The notes below the pieces were generated by a model, which was not told the DNA's origin, made no database searches, and saw only the letters and a program-made list of their open reading frames with translations. Below are positions 1-10,600 of a stretch of 21,381 nt of DNA, in pieces. How positions within the stretch are numbered: position 1 is the stretch's first letter; the number at the start of each line of letters is the position of its first letter. The translations under genes and the position numbers were made by a program. The DNA is from Baffinella frigidus (taxonomy: Eukaryota > Cryptophyceae > Cryptomonadales > Baffinellaceae), in contig MU646457.1 in assembly GCA_026770585.1 (NCBI GenBank), forward strand, positions 23,247 to 44,627. Reading direction: 5' to 3'.

Positions 1-252
1 TGGCACTAATTGTCGAGAGGCCGTGACACTCATTAATTGTCGAGAGGCAGTCTCACTAATTGTCGAGAGGCCGTGGCACTAATTGTCGAGAGGCCGTGGC
101 ACCAATTATTGAGAGGCCATGGCACTAATTGTCCAGGGGCCGTGGCACTAATGATCCAGAGGCCGTGGCACTAATTGTCCAGAGGCCGTGGCACTAATTG
201 CCCAGAGGCCGTGGCTCTAATTGTTCAAGAGGCCGTGGCACTACTTGTCCAG
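1..252. repeat. 23-bp minisatellite (GGCACTAATTGTC type)
   Basis: Tandem array of about ten units built on AGAGGCCGTGGCACTAATTGT, with units of about 23 bp, small indels, and GTCGAG changing to GTCCAG along the array. The array starts at or before the window edge. Unit length is not a multiple of three and indels occur, so I read it as non-coding. It abuts a different 21-bp array without a gap. Confidence 0.9.
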
Positions 253-790
253 AAAGCTAGCACAAAGTGCCAGAACGCTAGCACAGAGTGCCGGAACACT
301 AGTAGAGAGTGTCGGAACGCTAGGATTAAGTGCCGAAACGCCAGAACAGAGTGCCAGAACGCCAGGACAGCGTGCCGAATCGTCAGGATAGATTGCCGGA
401 ACGCTAGCACAGAGTGCCGTTGTGAAAGTATAGCGTGCCGGCACGGTAAGACAGAATGCCGAAACGCTAGGAGAGAGTGCCGGAACGCTAGGAAACAGTG
501 CCGGAACGCTGGAACAGGGTGCCGTTATGTTAGCAGAGAGTTCCGGAACGCTAGCACAGAGTTCCGGAACACTAGGACAGAGTGCCGGAACGCTAGGATA
601 GATCGCCGAAACGATAGGAAAGATTGCCGGGAAGCTAGAAGAGATTGTCGGAACGCTAGGACAGAGTGCCGAATTGGTGGGACTGAGTGCAGCAACGCTG
701 GGACAGATTGCCGGAACGCTAGGAAAGAGTGCCGCAACGCTAGGACAGAGTGTTGGGACACTAGACCGGAGTGCCGAACCGCCGTTCCCA
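253..790. repeat. 21-bp minisatellite (TGCCGGAACGCTAGGACAGAG type)
   Basis: About 25 diverged copies of a 21-bp unit with core GTGCCGGAACGCTAGGACAGA. Because 21 is a multiple of three and the unit lacks stops in several frames, long open frames appear on both strands; the plus frame gives a seven-residue repeat of the type CRNARTE. No domain, codon signal or splice context supports coding. The last units and the 3' flank (GAGTGCCGAACCGCCGT) recur at 2578-2668, so part of this array was copied elsewhere in the window. Confidence 0.9.
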
Positions 791-864
791 CCTCCAGAAA
801 AACCGTTCCGAACCGTTCCGAGCCTGCGGACCGCCGTTCCCACCTGCTGGGTGTGATCCTCATA

Positions 865-983
865 CAGGGGTACCTCGCTCATAAGAAACACCCCCACCCT
901 AGGACCCTACATTAGGCCTATGCCTAGGGCCCTATGGTGGTCCTAGGGGGGGGGGGCAGTTTCTTATGATCGAGGTACCCCTG
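865..983. mobile_element. Foldback element, CAGGGGTACCTCG termini (family O, copy 1)
   Basis: Inverted termini CAGGGGTACCTCG and CGAGGTACCCCTG flank a GC-rich interior with CCTAGGGCCCTA palindromes and a run of G near 949. A TA dinucleotide lies immediately outside each end (863-864 and 984-985), consistent with a TA target duplication as in Tc1/mariner-like MITEs. No coding capacity. A 3'-half relative sits at 5791-5872. Confidence 0.75.
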
Positions 984-995
984 TACCCCGTGCAG

Positions 996-1061
996 ATGGC
1001 GAAGCGGCTCGGGCACAAGGCCATCATCCCCGACATCTTCCTCGGTCAGTGCCCCTATTGA
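996..1061 (+). CDS. Short exon, possibly dienelactone-hydrolase-like; function not assigned
   Basis: An AG acceptor (GTGCAG) ends at 995, 12 bases after a foldback element. The frame then reads MAKRLGHKAIIPDIFLG, with either a GT donor at 1045 (CTCG|GTCAGT) or read-through to TGA at 1059-1061. The pattern RLxxxGxxAIxPDxFxG resembles the strand-helix segment of dienelactone hydrolase and related alpha/beta hydrolases, where 'LA..GY..l.PDlf.G' is common. That is recognition from one short motif, and no catalytic residue is visible. No further plus-strand exon is evident before the oppositely oriented gene ending at 1595, so this may be a 3' exon or an exon relic. Confidence 0.35.
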   Translation: MAKRLGHKAIIPDIFLGQCPY

Positions 1062-1216
1062 CCCAAAGAGAATGAGAAAGATTCTTACTGACACTCGGGC
1101 AAATCCATTCTATCTGCCCGCTGTGCCGCCAGCCGACCCGACCCACCCACCGGGGAGGGAGTCCCATCCCCCCCGACCCACTGCTCGCCACAGCAGAGCC
1201 ATCTCAGCGATGAAGT

Positions 1217-1382
1217 TAATAGGGTAACGGCCTGAAAATGGGGTAGTTAGGCCTACGGCATTGCCTAAGACCTCCTACCGTAGGCCGAGACGTTTTGGTC
1301 CTGGGATCCCTCGGCCTACGGTAGGAGGTCCTAGGCAATGCCGTATGCCTAATTACCCCATTTTCAGGCCGTTAGCCTATGA
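1217..1382. mobile_element. Foldback MITE family A, copy 1 (166 bp, TSD AAGT)
   Basis: Two arms of about 70 bp begin TAATAGGGTAACGG and end CCGTTAGCCTATGA, and contain GGCCTACGGCATTGCCTA and its complement. The target duplication AAGT is at 1213-1216 and 1383-1386. Copy 2 (2891-3056) has exactly the same length, and copy 3 (10106-10263) is 158 bp. No open frame; a non-autonomous DNA element. Confidence 0.9.
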
Positions 1383-1529
1383 AAGTGGATCCGGACGAGT
1401 TGGTCGTCAGGAAGGAACGGTCTCTATCCTCTCCTTAGTCAACTTCTCTCCTAAGTCAACTTCTCTCGCGGCGTCACAGCTCGGAGGAGAAGGGTAGGCG
1501 GAGAGAGAGGACGCCCGCACGGTACCTGA

Positions 1530-1592
1530 TTTAGGGTTTAGGTTTTCGGTTTTCGGTTTTCGGTTTTCGGGTTTAGGGGTTAAGGGTTGAGG
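1530..1592. repeat. Degenerate telomere-like tract
   Basis: GATTTAGGGTTTAGG followed by repeated GGTTTTC and GGGTTTA units, next to the last exon of the minus-strand gene. Confidence 0.8.
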
Positions 1593-1594
1593 GC

Positions 1595-1647
1595 TTACAG
1601 CTGGGCGGTGAACGACAGAAGCGCCACGTTGAGGAACGTCAGCCCGC
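1595..1647 (-). CDS. ERD2-like gene, probable last exon with stop
   Basis: CAG acceptor at 1648-1650 on the minus strand, then a frame reading GLTFLNVALLSFTAQL and a TAA at 1595-1597. A hydrophobic end segment fits TM7 of KDEL receptors (family: AGVVQTVLYCDFFYLY). It enters in phase 1, while the exon at 7524-7563 ends in phase 0, so one exon of 3n+1 nt is missing. CT|GTAAG could instead act as a donor; I prefer the stop because the protein then ends just after TM7, as in the family. Confidence 0.5.
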
Positions 1648-4600
1648 CTGTCGCCTGTAACCCCCCACCCCTCAGACCCCTCAGTCAGACAGAAGTTCTG
1701 AGACCCGTCAGCCGGGTCTGCCACCCTCCTCGTTAGAACCCGCCTGACCTACATGCCTTGCGCCTCAGCGACTAGCTCTGCTTGCGTCCAATGGAGGAGG
1801 GCCTGTCGCCTGTAACCCCCCACCCCTCAGACCCCTCAGCAACTAGCACACGGTGCACAACTAGGCGTTTCAATATTTGGTTGGGCCTCGCGGGAGTAGT
1901 CGGCAGCAAAGCGAGAATGCACGTGCAGAGACATTGGAGCCATTGGAGCAATGCACGTGCAGAGACATTGGAGCCGTTGGAGCACCCGGGAGCAGAGTCA
2001 ACCTGAACCCCACACCCCAAACCCCAAACCCGGGCGAAATCCTACAATCCGACACGATTTCGGTGACTCAACAAACTGTCAAAGTTGACAGATTGAAGCC
2101 TCTTCAATCGGTCAACCCCTCAACCCTGTGCCCAATGAACACCAGCAACGAGAAAGTATCCCTCAAGTGGCCAGTAGGCTCATACGCCCCTACCGTAGGG
2201 CCCTAGGACCTGCCTAGGACCTCTTGGTGGTCAAATTTGACCGCCTGGTCACTTGAGGGATACGTGCATTTGGATCACACGCAACGAGGCCACCTTGTAA
2301 ACCCTCCCGCGGAGGCCTTGTTAGCAAATGGAGAAGGACTATAAACCCTAAATCCCAAACCCTAAACCTAGCAAGGGAATCGGCGCGCTCATTTTCGCGT
2401 CTTTTTGGGGGAAAACATACCACGGACAGGAAGAGAGAGAGAAGCATGACGGCCATACATGCCTGCCGCACGAACCAACGTTTGTCAATCGGAAACCACG
2501 AGCTGAAAATTATCACTCGGAGATACCTACAACTTTCGACCATGCCGATACGAGAAACGCAGAGCGGAACAGCTGTTGGTGGGACTGAGTGCCGGAACGC
2601 TGGGATAGAGTGCCGGAACGCTAGGACAGAGTGTCGGGACACTAGAACGGAGTGCCGAACCGCCGTCCCCAGCACGGCCAGCTCTACCACGCCAGGTCCG
2701 AGGTGAGAATTTCATTTTCACGTCCATCTACGCGTAAAGTAGATTATCACCTGAGAACACGCCCAAAGTTCAGGAATTTGAGCCGTTACCGGGCGCAATA
2801 ATATTTCATGTGTACCACGAATCACTTTCAGCGCGAAACGTCGCGTTTGAAATTCTCACTTATGATCTAGCGTGGCCATGGGAGATACTCTAATGGGGTA
2901 ATGGACTAAAACTGGGGTGGTTAGGCCTACGGCATTGCCCAGGACCTCCTACTGTACGCCAAAATCCTAGGGACTTTTTGGTCATAGGAGCCTTACGGCC
3001 TACGGTAGGCAATACCGTAGGCCTAACTACCCCATTTGTAGTCCGTTAGCCTATGAACTCGGGAATAAGGACACACACCGCTCTGGGGTCATACAGTAGG
3101 GATATTCCTAGGAGACTAGAACCTCCCTACCACTTAAAAGTGAGTGGTGCCCAACCTGCCCGGAAATGCGGGCAAGGTCGGTCACGTTACTGGCGAAAGA
3201 ATTTGCAATTTGTACGGGAATCGTTCTTATCTCAGAAAACGAGTTCTAAAACTCGTTTTCTTAAGTCAATTCCTCTACAAATTTGTCAACTTATGCGGAG
3301 AGTAAAGAATAAGTTGACGAATTTGTGGGGGAATTGACTTAAGAAAACGAGTTTTAGAACTCGTTTTCTGAGATAAGTTCAGATGGACCGATTTTCGAAG
3401 GCAGCGGTGGCTGCTAAGTGGGGGCAGTGCGTGTTCAGATGCAAGAGCAATCTCTCTGCAGTGGTGCGGGAGATCCTCCCATGTACATGCCCCTACAGAC
3501 CCTACCTAAACCCTGAACCCTGAACCCTGGAGAGGTCTGGGAGAGTTCCGCAACTCCAATAGCATCCAAGAGCCTCACTCGGGTTCACCCACTGTTGGAC
3601 CTCCCTCCAATTTCATATGGAAACACTTGTAATTTATAAACTAGATTTCAATGAAAATTACTACCAGTTTGCTTTAATATTACTAGTAAAAATCGTTCTG
3701 TGTAGTAAATTTCATTGAATCCAGTTTATAAATCATAAGTGTTTGCGTATGAAATTCGCAAGTTGACACGTTGGGTTCGTGGTACAACTCCGTCAACTTT
3801 GGAGCGGACAACAGCCGGGGCTCGCCAAATCGGTGAGCTCAAATAGACTGGGAGAGTTCCGCACCTCGACGAGCATCGAAGAGCCTCACTCTAGTTTCGA
3901 AAGCGTTCAGTCCTGGATGACTTTTTGGTCTGGGAGAGTTGCAGACCTCCACGAGCATCGAAGAGCCGCCATTCAACGCCACGAGCAACACGCTCGAGCA
4001 CACGATTGTCACGATCCTGTTGAGGGTTTGGGGTTTAGAGTTTAGGGTTTAGGGTTTAGGGTTTAGGGTTTAGTGTTTAGGGTTTAGGGTTCAGGAGAAG
4101 AAAATAGAAAGAAATCAGCGCGCTTCCCAAGACGCTGGCCAACAAACATTGCCCGGGCAATGTCTGTTCCAGGGCGGCAACTAATTCGAGCAGATTTTCC
4201 CCGGAAAAGCATAGACTGTTGTATCACTCAACTCAAGGCTTGAGGGCCTATCTAGGACCTGTATCGAGAGTAGTAATAAAGAAGAAGAAGAAGAAGAAGA
4301 CTGATAGAGCTATTCCGGTAGGACTTGTCGCGTTTTCGATTTCGAGACTTCGAGACTTCGAGACTTCATTTGTACCATGAGATTTGAAACGGTGTGTTTT
4401 AAAACGTTTTACGCCCTTTAAAACCTTTTTGAAGTCTGAAATTTTGAAATCTCGAAGTCGAAAACGCGACAAGTCCTACCGGAATGGCTCTACCAGCATC
4501 AAGCTGGATGCCGGCGAGCATGACACCCCGGGTTGACTAGATTTGACAGATTTGTACAGCGTTGTAGGAGGTGGAGTTAGAATCCATCCGGAAAATGCTC

Positions 4601-7600
4601 GTATAAGCGGCCGACACGGGGTACAGTAAGTGGCACAATGCGTAGCATGTGCGGCGCTGACGCTGGTTGTTTGGCAATAAATTATCAATCTATCTGTACA
4701 GCGAAAAGAGTCAGGCAAGACCCAAACACACGATTTATGAAGCCTCACAACCCACCCAGCGGGCTACGAATGGATTTCGTGAACAACCATAAGACCCTAC
4801 GGTAGGAAATACTGTAGGGACATAGACTGGTGCTACGGATATCCTAACCGATTCTTGGCCAGAATCCGACTAATCATCCTTCTTGTTCTTCTTTATTACT
4901 CTCGACACAGGTCCTAGAAAGGCCCTTTAGCCTTGAGTTGAGTGATACAATGTCTATGAGCCTCAAGAGAGAGCCCGCACCGGGAATGAAAATACTGCAT
5001 CAAAAGTCAACTTTTCGTCATCCTTCGTAGCCCGCTGTGTGGCACACTGAGATTAGACTCGTGAGGCCTCGACACACCCTGCGAATAGAACTGAAGTTCC
5101 ATCTCCGTAGGATGGTGAAGAGGTTAAGCAAGACCCGCATACACGATTTCTGAAGCCCCGGCACACAGCGAGAATAGTCTCTGAAGCTTGGACACAAACA
5201 CTGAGAATACCACACGAGGCTATGCATGCAAACAGAATAAAAGGACATTTTAAAAATTGGTGGAAAATGATCACGTTTCCTCCTGCTTTTCCCGGGGGAA
5301 ACGTGATCAATTGCTGACGACGTGTTTCCTGGGCAATAATCCAATAGTTGACTTATGAATCTGTTCGCATGGATAGCCTCGTGTGGTAGAACCTGAAGTT
5401 TCTCCGGAGAATGGCGGAGAGACACTCCGAGAGAATCATCACCTAAGGGTTTAGGGTTTAGGGTTTAGGGTTTAGACTTTAGAGTTGAGAGTTTGGGGTT
5501 AGGGTTTCTGGCTTATGGTTTAGGGTTTAGGAGAATCGTGACGTAATCCAACCCTCAGCCGCGCTACGTGGACCCAGTCGTACAGGTTCTAGCTTCGCCT
5601 CAGTAAAATTGGGCCTGCCATAAAAAAAGCCAGACCTGGAAATCTAGTAAACACGTGTAACTAAAATACATTTACGACGAGCCCAATTTTACTCAGGCAG
5701 CGCAAGAGGTTTGGTTTGAGAGAACCCTGGGCAGCTACTACACGCCGTGTTGCAGCTGGCATTAAGCGGGCGGTAGACCACTTAGCAATCAGGACCCTGC
5801 AGTAGGCCTTTGCCTAGGGCCCTATGGTGGGCCTAGGGGGGGGGGGGCTTTCTTATGCGCGAGGTACCCCTGTAGCAATCACCTGTCTTCGGGAATCGGT
5901 CCAAACTTGATTCTCGCCCGGAAAAGGAGCCAAAAGTCTAGAATCTACCCCGGAAATCCGAGGGAGAAAGGCACCGGTGGCTGCTAAGTGGACTTGAGGT
6001 CGACTGCGAATTATGGCGAGTGACTCTACAGGAACGTTCCTTCACAGTACACTGCCAGGCCGGAGTTTTTGTTTTAGTCAACTCGCCTGCGAATGTGTAG
6101 TAAAGAAGTACACGTAACGTGTACCTCGTTTCTAAGTTGACAGATTTTGTGGGTGAATTGACTTTTACAAAATATCCGGCCTGGCAGTGCAGTAACGTGA
6201 CCCACATCGTGCATATTCCTCCTGCCCGAGCCTTGTTCGCAAACCAGCGGCGAACGAACGCAAGGAGATGGCTAGCTCTGCCTCACTCCACTGCCAGCAA
6301 AAAAAAAAACGCAGAGGACGTAAAGACACTATAATATGTCTCAGACACATTATAGTCGCTGTGACAGCGACAACAATGTTTTAAAAGGGTCTTCACGTCC
6401 TCTGCGAAATTTTCTCGCTGTCAGTGCACTCGGGTTGAGAGACCATTCTCAAGTTGACATTCTGGATGTGCGGTACACATCCGTCAACTTTGGAGCGGAA
6501 AAGAGCCCGGGCTCACCACATTGACAAGCCCAAATAGACTGAGACATAGCTAGGAGGTAGGGAGACGCCTGGAGCCAGCCTCATCGGGGAACATGTTTAA
6601 TTTAAACAATTTTCGGCGATTAAAATTACTACACGAATACTTTACTATTACTAGCACGATCATTATGTCAAAAAAAAATCTTGAATTTTTAAAAAATTAA
6701 AAATGCTCCCGGAAGAAGCCAGCAAAAAAAAAGGGTTTCTCCGGGGAGATGCCTGGAGCCAGCCGGCAAGGCGCGGAAGATTGTCGGCCCAAATCGGGCC
6801 ACCTTTCCGTTACCTTATCCGTAGGAACCCCCCTATGTTCCTACGGGTTGCCTACCGTAGGGTCCTAGGTCTTGTCGCTTAGGGGTTATTCGCTTAGGGG
6901 TTATTCGAAATCCCTTCGAAGTCCGCTGTGTGGAGCCAGCAAAAAAGGGGTCTCTCCCCGAGCATCTCGGAGGTGCCTGGAGGCAGCCAGCAAGGAGCGG
7001 AAGATTGTCGGCCCAGGAGCCCTGGAAGGGCTTCCCACTTCGAACAATCTGCCATCGAATTCGAGAGTCAAATAGCGCTGCCCACCGAGACAAAAGTCGA
7101 AAATGGGCAACGTCTCACAGCTAGAGAGAACCTCCGTTACTCAACAGTAACGGTGGGATCTTGTTCTGTCGATGGGAGCGTCATCATAGCATGTAGAGCG
7201 TCCACTCGAGACGAATCAATTCCTCTATTTACAACAGGCCAAATCGTACATGTAGGCGTTCTTGGGGGAACTGGTCACGTCCCCTCTGTTTTTTTAAGCG
7301 GAGGGAACGTGACCAACTCTCACACAAACAGGACCGGCGCCTACAACTGACATTTAAACAGAGTGTGCGTGCCCTCCAGCTCGCTCTCTGGGTTGAAACC
7401 CAGGTGGAGTCTGGTGGACGACTCAGCGATTCCTGAATCCGTGTGAATGGCTCCAACGCCAGAAAATCAGTGTGAATGGCTCAAAAGACAAAATACCCGT
7501 GTGAATGGCTCAAAGGGCAGCACCTTGTAAAGCGCCGCGGAGACGTAGATGAGACGGAACAGCCTGGTTTGGGGTTTGGGGTTTTGGGTTTGGGGTTTGG

Positions 7601-10600
7601 GGTTTGGGGTTTAGGATTCAGGGTTTGGGGTTTAGGGTATAGGGTTTAGGGTGCCAGGTTTGGGGTTTGAGGTTCAGGTTTTGGGGTTGAGGGCTGAGGG
7701 GATTTACGGTTTCGGATTGCGGGTTTCGGGTTTCGGGTTTAAGGTTCCGGGTTCAAGGTTCTGGGTTCCGGGTTCCGGGTTCCGGGTTCCGGGTTCCGGG
7801 TTCCGGGTTTCGGGTTCCGGGTTCCGGGTTCCGGGTTCCGGGTTTTGGGTTCCGGGTTTCGGGTGTAGGGCTTACCCGCGGCAGAGGAGGTGCAGGTCCA
7901 GCGCGCGGCTTGCCTGAAAATCCCGCCTGCCGGGGTTTGCACCCTCTTACCTTGTATTTGCACCCTTTTCCCGCCTGCCCGGATCTGCACCCTATTCCTG
8001 GTACTAGCGTGCGGCCGCACGTTCAACACGTTTCGTACCAGAGCGTTTTGACTTTGTGCCACAATGGCGAGCTGAGGACCCACGGCTGGGCGGTATGATC
8101 CGACCACTCGAGGCTGGAAGAGGGGGTATTTTAAATGTAGGGTTGTTAAATTTAGTACCAATCACGGGCATGCTTGGTCACGTAGCTCAAGTTCTAACTT
8201 GAACTACGTGACCAAATGCCACTATTTGTATGAAAATTACTGCACATTTTTCCCCCCGTTCACTTGTAAAAGAAGCTCTGTTTTAAAATGGTCCCATTCC
8301 TAGCCTCGAGTGGGAACACACGCTTAGTATCGCTTGAACCAGGAACACGGGGGCAGGGAGCAACGAGGTGATGCTTGATGTTTGTTGGCTATGATCCGAA
8401 CTCACGGTGTAGTTCCTCTCCAACACGGAGCACAAGCACGGGGAGGGGGAGAGGGGGGAGGGGGAGGGGGGGGGAGGGGGCGGGGAGAAACTTGCTGAAG
8501 ACCCAGAGCTGGGGGATGACGGCGACCGCCTCGATCATGTATGAAGCTGACTTCGCTACCGCAAAAGGATCCTGCACCAGGGTTAGGGTTTAGGGTAAAG
8601 GGTTTAGGGTTTAGGAAGAGAGGTCTCTTGAATGTTACTGGCTGAGACCACACTTGATTGATATCCTAGCAGATGATGCACGAGGCTGACTTGGCCACCG
8701 CGAGTGGATCCTGCACCAGGGTTGGGGTTTTAGTGTATACGCCGAGCTTAATTTGGATAGTGTGCAGGACGGCTTGTAGATAGCGTGTGTGAGCCGAGCG
8801 TATTTGAACGGTTAGCAGACTATCCTTAAGTTGACATGCTGGATGTGTGCAGACTATCCTTAAGTTGACATGCTGGGTGTGTGGTATAACCCCATCACCT
8901 CTGGCGCAGAAAAGAGCCCGGGACCACCAAATTAGTGAGCCCAACAAGACTGAAACAGAGGTAGACCTTTGTTGGAAGGACGTAGTTGTGGAGGACGATG
9001 GCCGCGACGAGGCACGGCAGCAGCACTCGCACCTGCGGAAAGCATCAAAAACATCACTTTCTGCCACAACGAAATTTACTACACAGTTGGGTCTTACTGG
9101 TAAAAGTCACGCATCTGTGTAGTAATTTTCGTTGCCAGCAAAGTAACATTTTTAATCGTTTCCGCAGTTGAACCCGCACCAGCATCCATGCCACCACGTG
9201 TCACTTCACACATTCGTTCCTCGAATCGGCATTTTTTGGGGAACAATCATTGATTCTGAGGCAAATTGAATCTGCCGTGGGTCCGAAATCGGAACCAATG
9301 ACTCAAGTGGTGCAAAATCTTTACGTTTCAACTGACCCAGTTACATACGTACGTCAATCTGCGTTTTGCAAATGAACAATTTGCATAAATATATCAAAAT
9401 TAATTTTTCAGTTTACATGTTTGCATAAACATGTCAATTGAGTACTAAAAGAGAAAACGGGTGGGGGAGGGGTTGCACGAAGCTGATGGTGTCTTGTGCG
9501 CCACGATGCTCCGAGGCGAAAGACTGCCGCATGTGACCCCCGAATCATGCATTAGTGCTCAGTGTCTGGTAGGAGGTGGAGTTAGAATCCATCCGGAAAA
9601 TGCTCGTATGAGCGGCCGACACGGGGTACAGTAAGTGGCACAATGCGTAGCATGTGCGGCGCTGACGCTGGTTGTTTGGCAATAAATTACCAATCTCTCT
9701 TAGAGTCCAAGCCGAGCTTACTTTGGCGCAGTCAACTCGCGGATAAATTGTACCGGGACTTTGAACCGAAAAAGTAGCGATGTTTGCTACACGAGTTGAC
9801 TCACCAAGTTTCAACGTTCAAATTTGCGCCTCGCACCAACCGCCTTCCCTTGGAGCGTTCTGACACTCTACTTTAGACGTGACGGGGGGCAATCAAAAGT
9901 TGCCGCAAGGGCAGAAAGCACGGAAACCCGTGCTTTCTTCCAAAAGTTGACTCCAGGGTCCAGACAAGTTGACATTTGCGACTGCCTCCCCTCAGGTCGA
10001 GCATAGGTTGACTAACCTTCCCTTTTCCAGGCACACAGCCTGCTCCCACACGAGGCTGTCCTTGCACTCAGAATACATGTCGGATGCAGGCTTTTTGTGG
10101 GAGTTTAATAGGGCAACGTCCCGAAAACCGGGTAGTTAGGCCTACGGTATTGCCTACGGTAGGCCGTAGGGCTCCTGGGACCTAATATTTCGTAGGACCC
10201 CCCCTAGGCCCCTAGGCGATACCGTAGGCTTAACTACCCGATTTTCAGGACGTTAGTCTATGAAGTTGGTCACGTGCCCAATCGAAAAGCGGGCGGACGC
10301 GCGACCCACCCAATGAAAATTACTACACAATGAATAAATTGTGAACTTTTAGACTTTTGAATTGGGTGCTCGATCAGCCTCGTCCACTCGAGGCTGGAAG
10401 AGGGAGTATTTTAAATGTGGGGTTGTCAAATTTAGTACCAGTCACGGGCAAGGTTGGTTACGTAGCTGGGGGAATTCCCCCAGCTACGTGACCAAACGCC
10501 CCTATTTGTGTAAAAATTACTACACATCTCTTTTTTTTCTTCACTTGTAAAAGAATCCCTATCTTAAAATAGTCCCACTTCCAGCCTCGAGTGGTCGGAG

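Larger units (their letters stand above)
4210..4958. mobile_element. Composite foldback (family M) with long inverted ends
   Basis: The 4210-4285 region (CATAGAC..TTGTATCACTCAACTC..TAGGACCTGTATCGAGAGTA..AATAAAGAAGAAG) is inverted at 4880-4958. Between the arms lie a separate foldback (4303-4494), a 128-bp interspersed repeat (4564-4690) and part of a family N unit. The (GAA)n run next to TATCGAGAGTA(GT)AATAAA is a tail-like feature also present in a 46-bp insertion at 20894-20939. Confidence 0.75.

Noticed and set aside
1-790. CRISPR array
   Set aside because: Direct tandem units without unique spacers, degenerate, in a eukaryotic context.
175-915. 246-residue open frame rich in CRNARTE repeats as a repeat protein
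   Set aside because: It is the 21-bp array read in one of several open frames; both strands stay open for the same reason, the first part runs through a 23-bp array, and there is no splice or domain evidence.
2214-2690. 158-residue minus-strand open frame
   Set aside because: Its N-terminal half is the minisatellite, the rest unsupported intron sequence.
3400-3490. Plus-strand exon AAVAAKWGQCVFRCKS
   Set aside because: Open frame of about 30 codons without recognisable homology or clear partner exons; GGTGGCTGCTAAGTGG also occurs at 5974-5992 as repeat.
4295-4500. Minus-strand open frame MSRFRLRDFKISDFKK
   Set aside because: Lies in the arms of a foldback element with TCGAGACT tandem repeats.
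4564-4690. tRNA-derived SINE
   Set aside because: A GGATTCTAACTCC stretch on the minus strand vaguely recalls a B box, but no A box or tRNA fold could be drawn.
4210-4958. Autonomous transposon
   Set aside because: No transposase-like frame between the inverted ends; the interior is made of other small repeats.
7651-8161. Open frames reading repeated GFRVPGS / RNPEPGT
   Set aside because: Produced by the GGGTTCC heptamer array.
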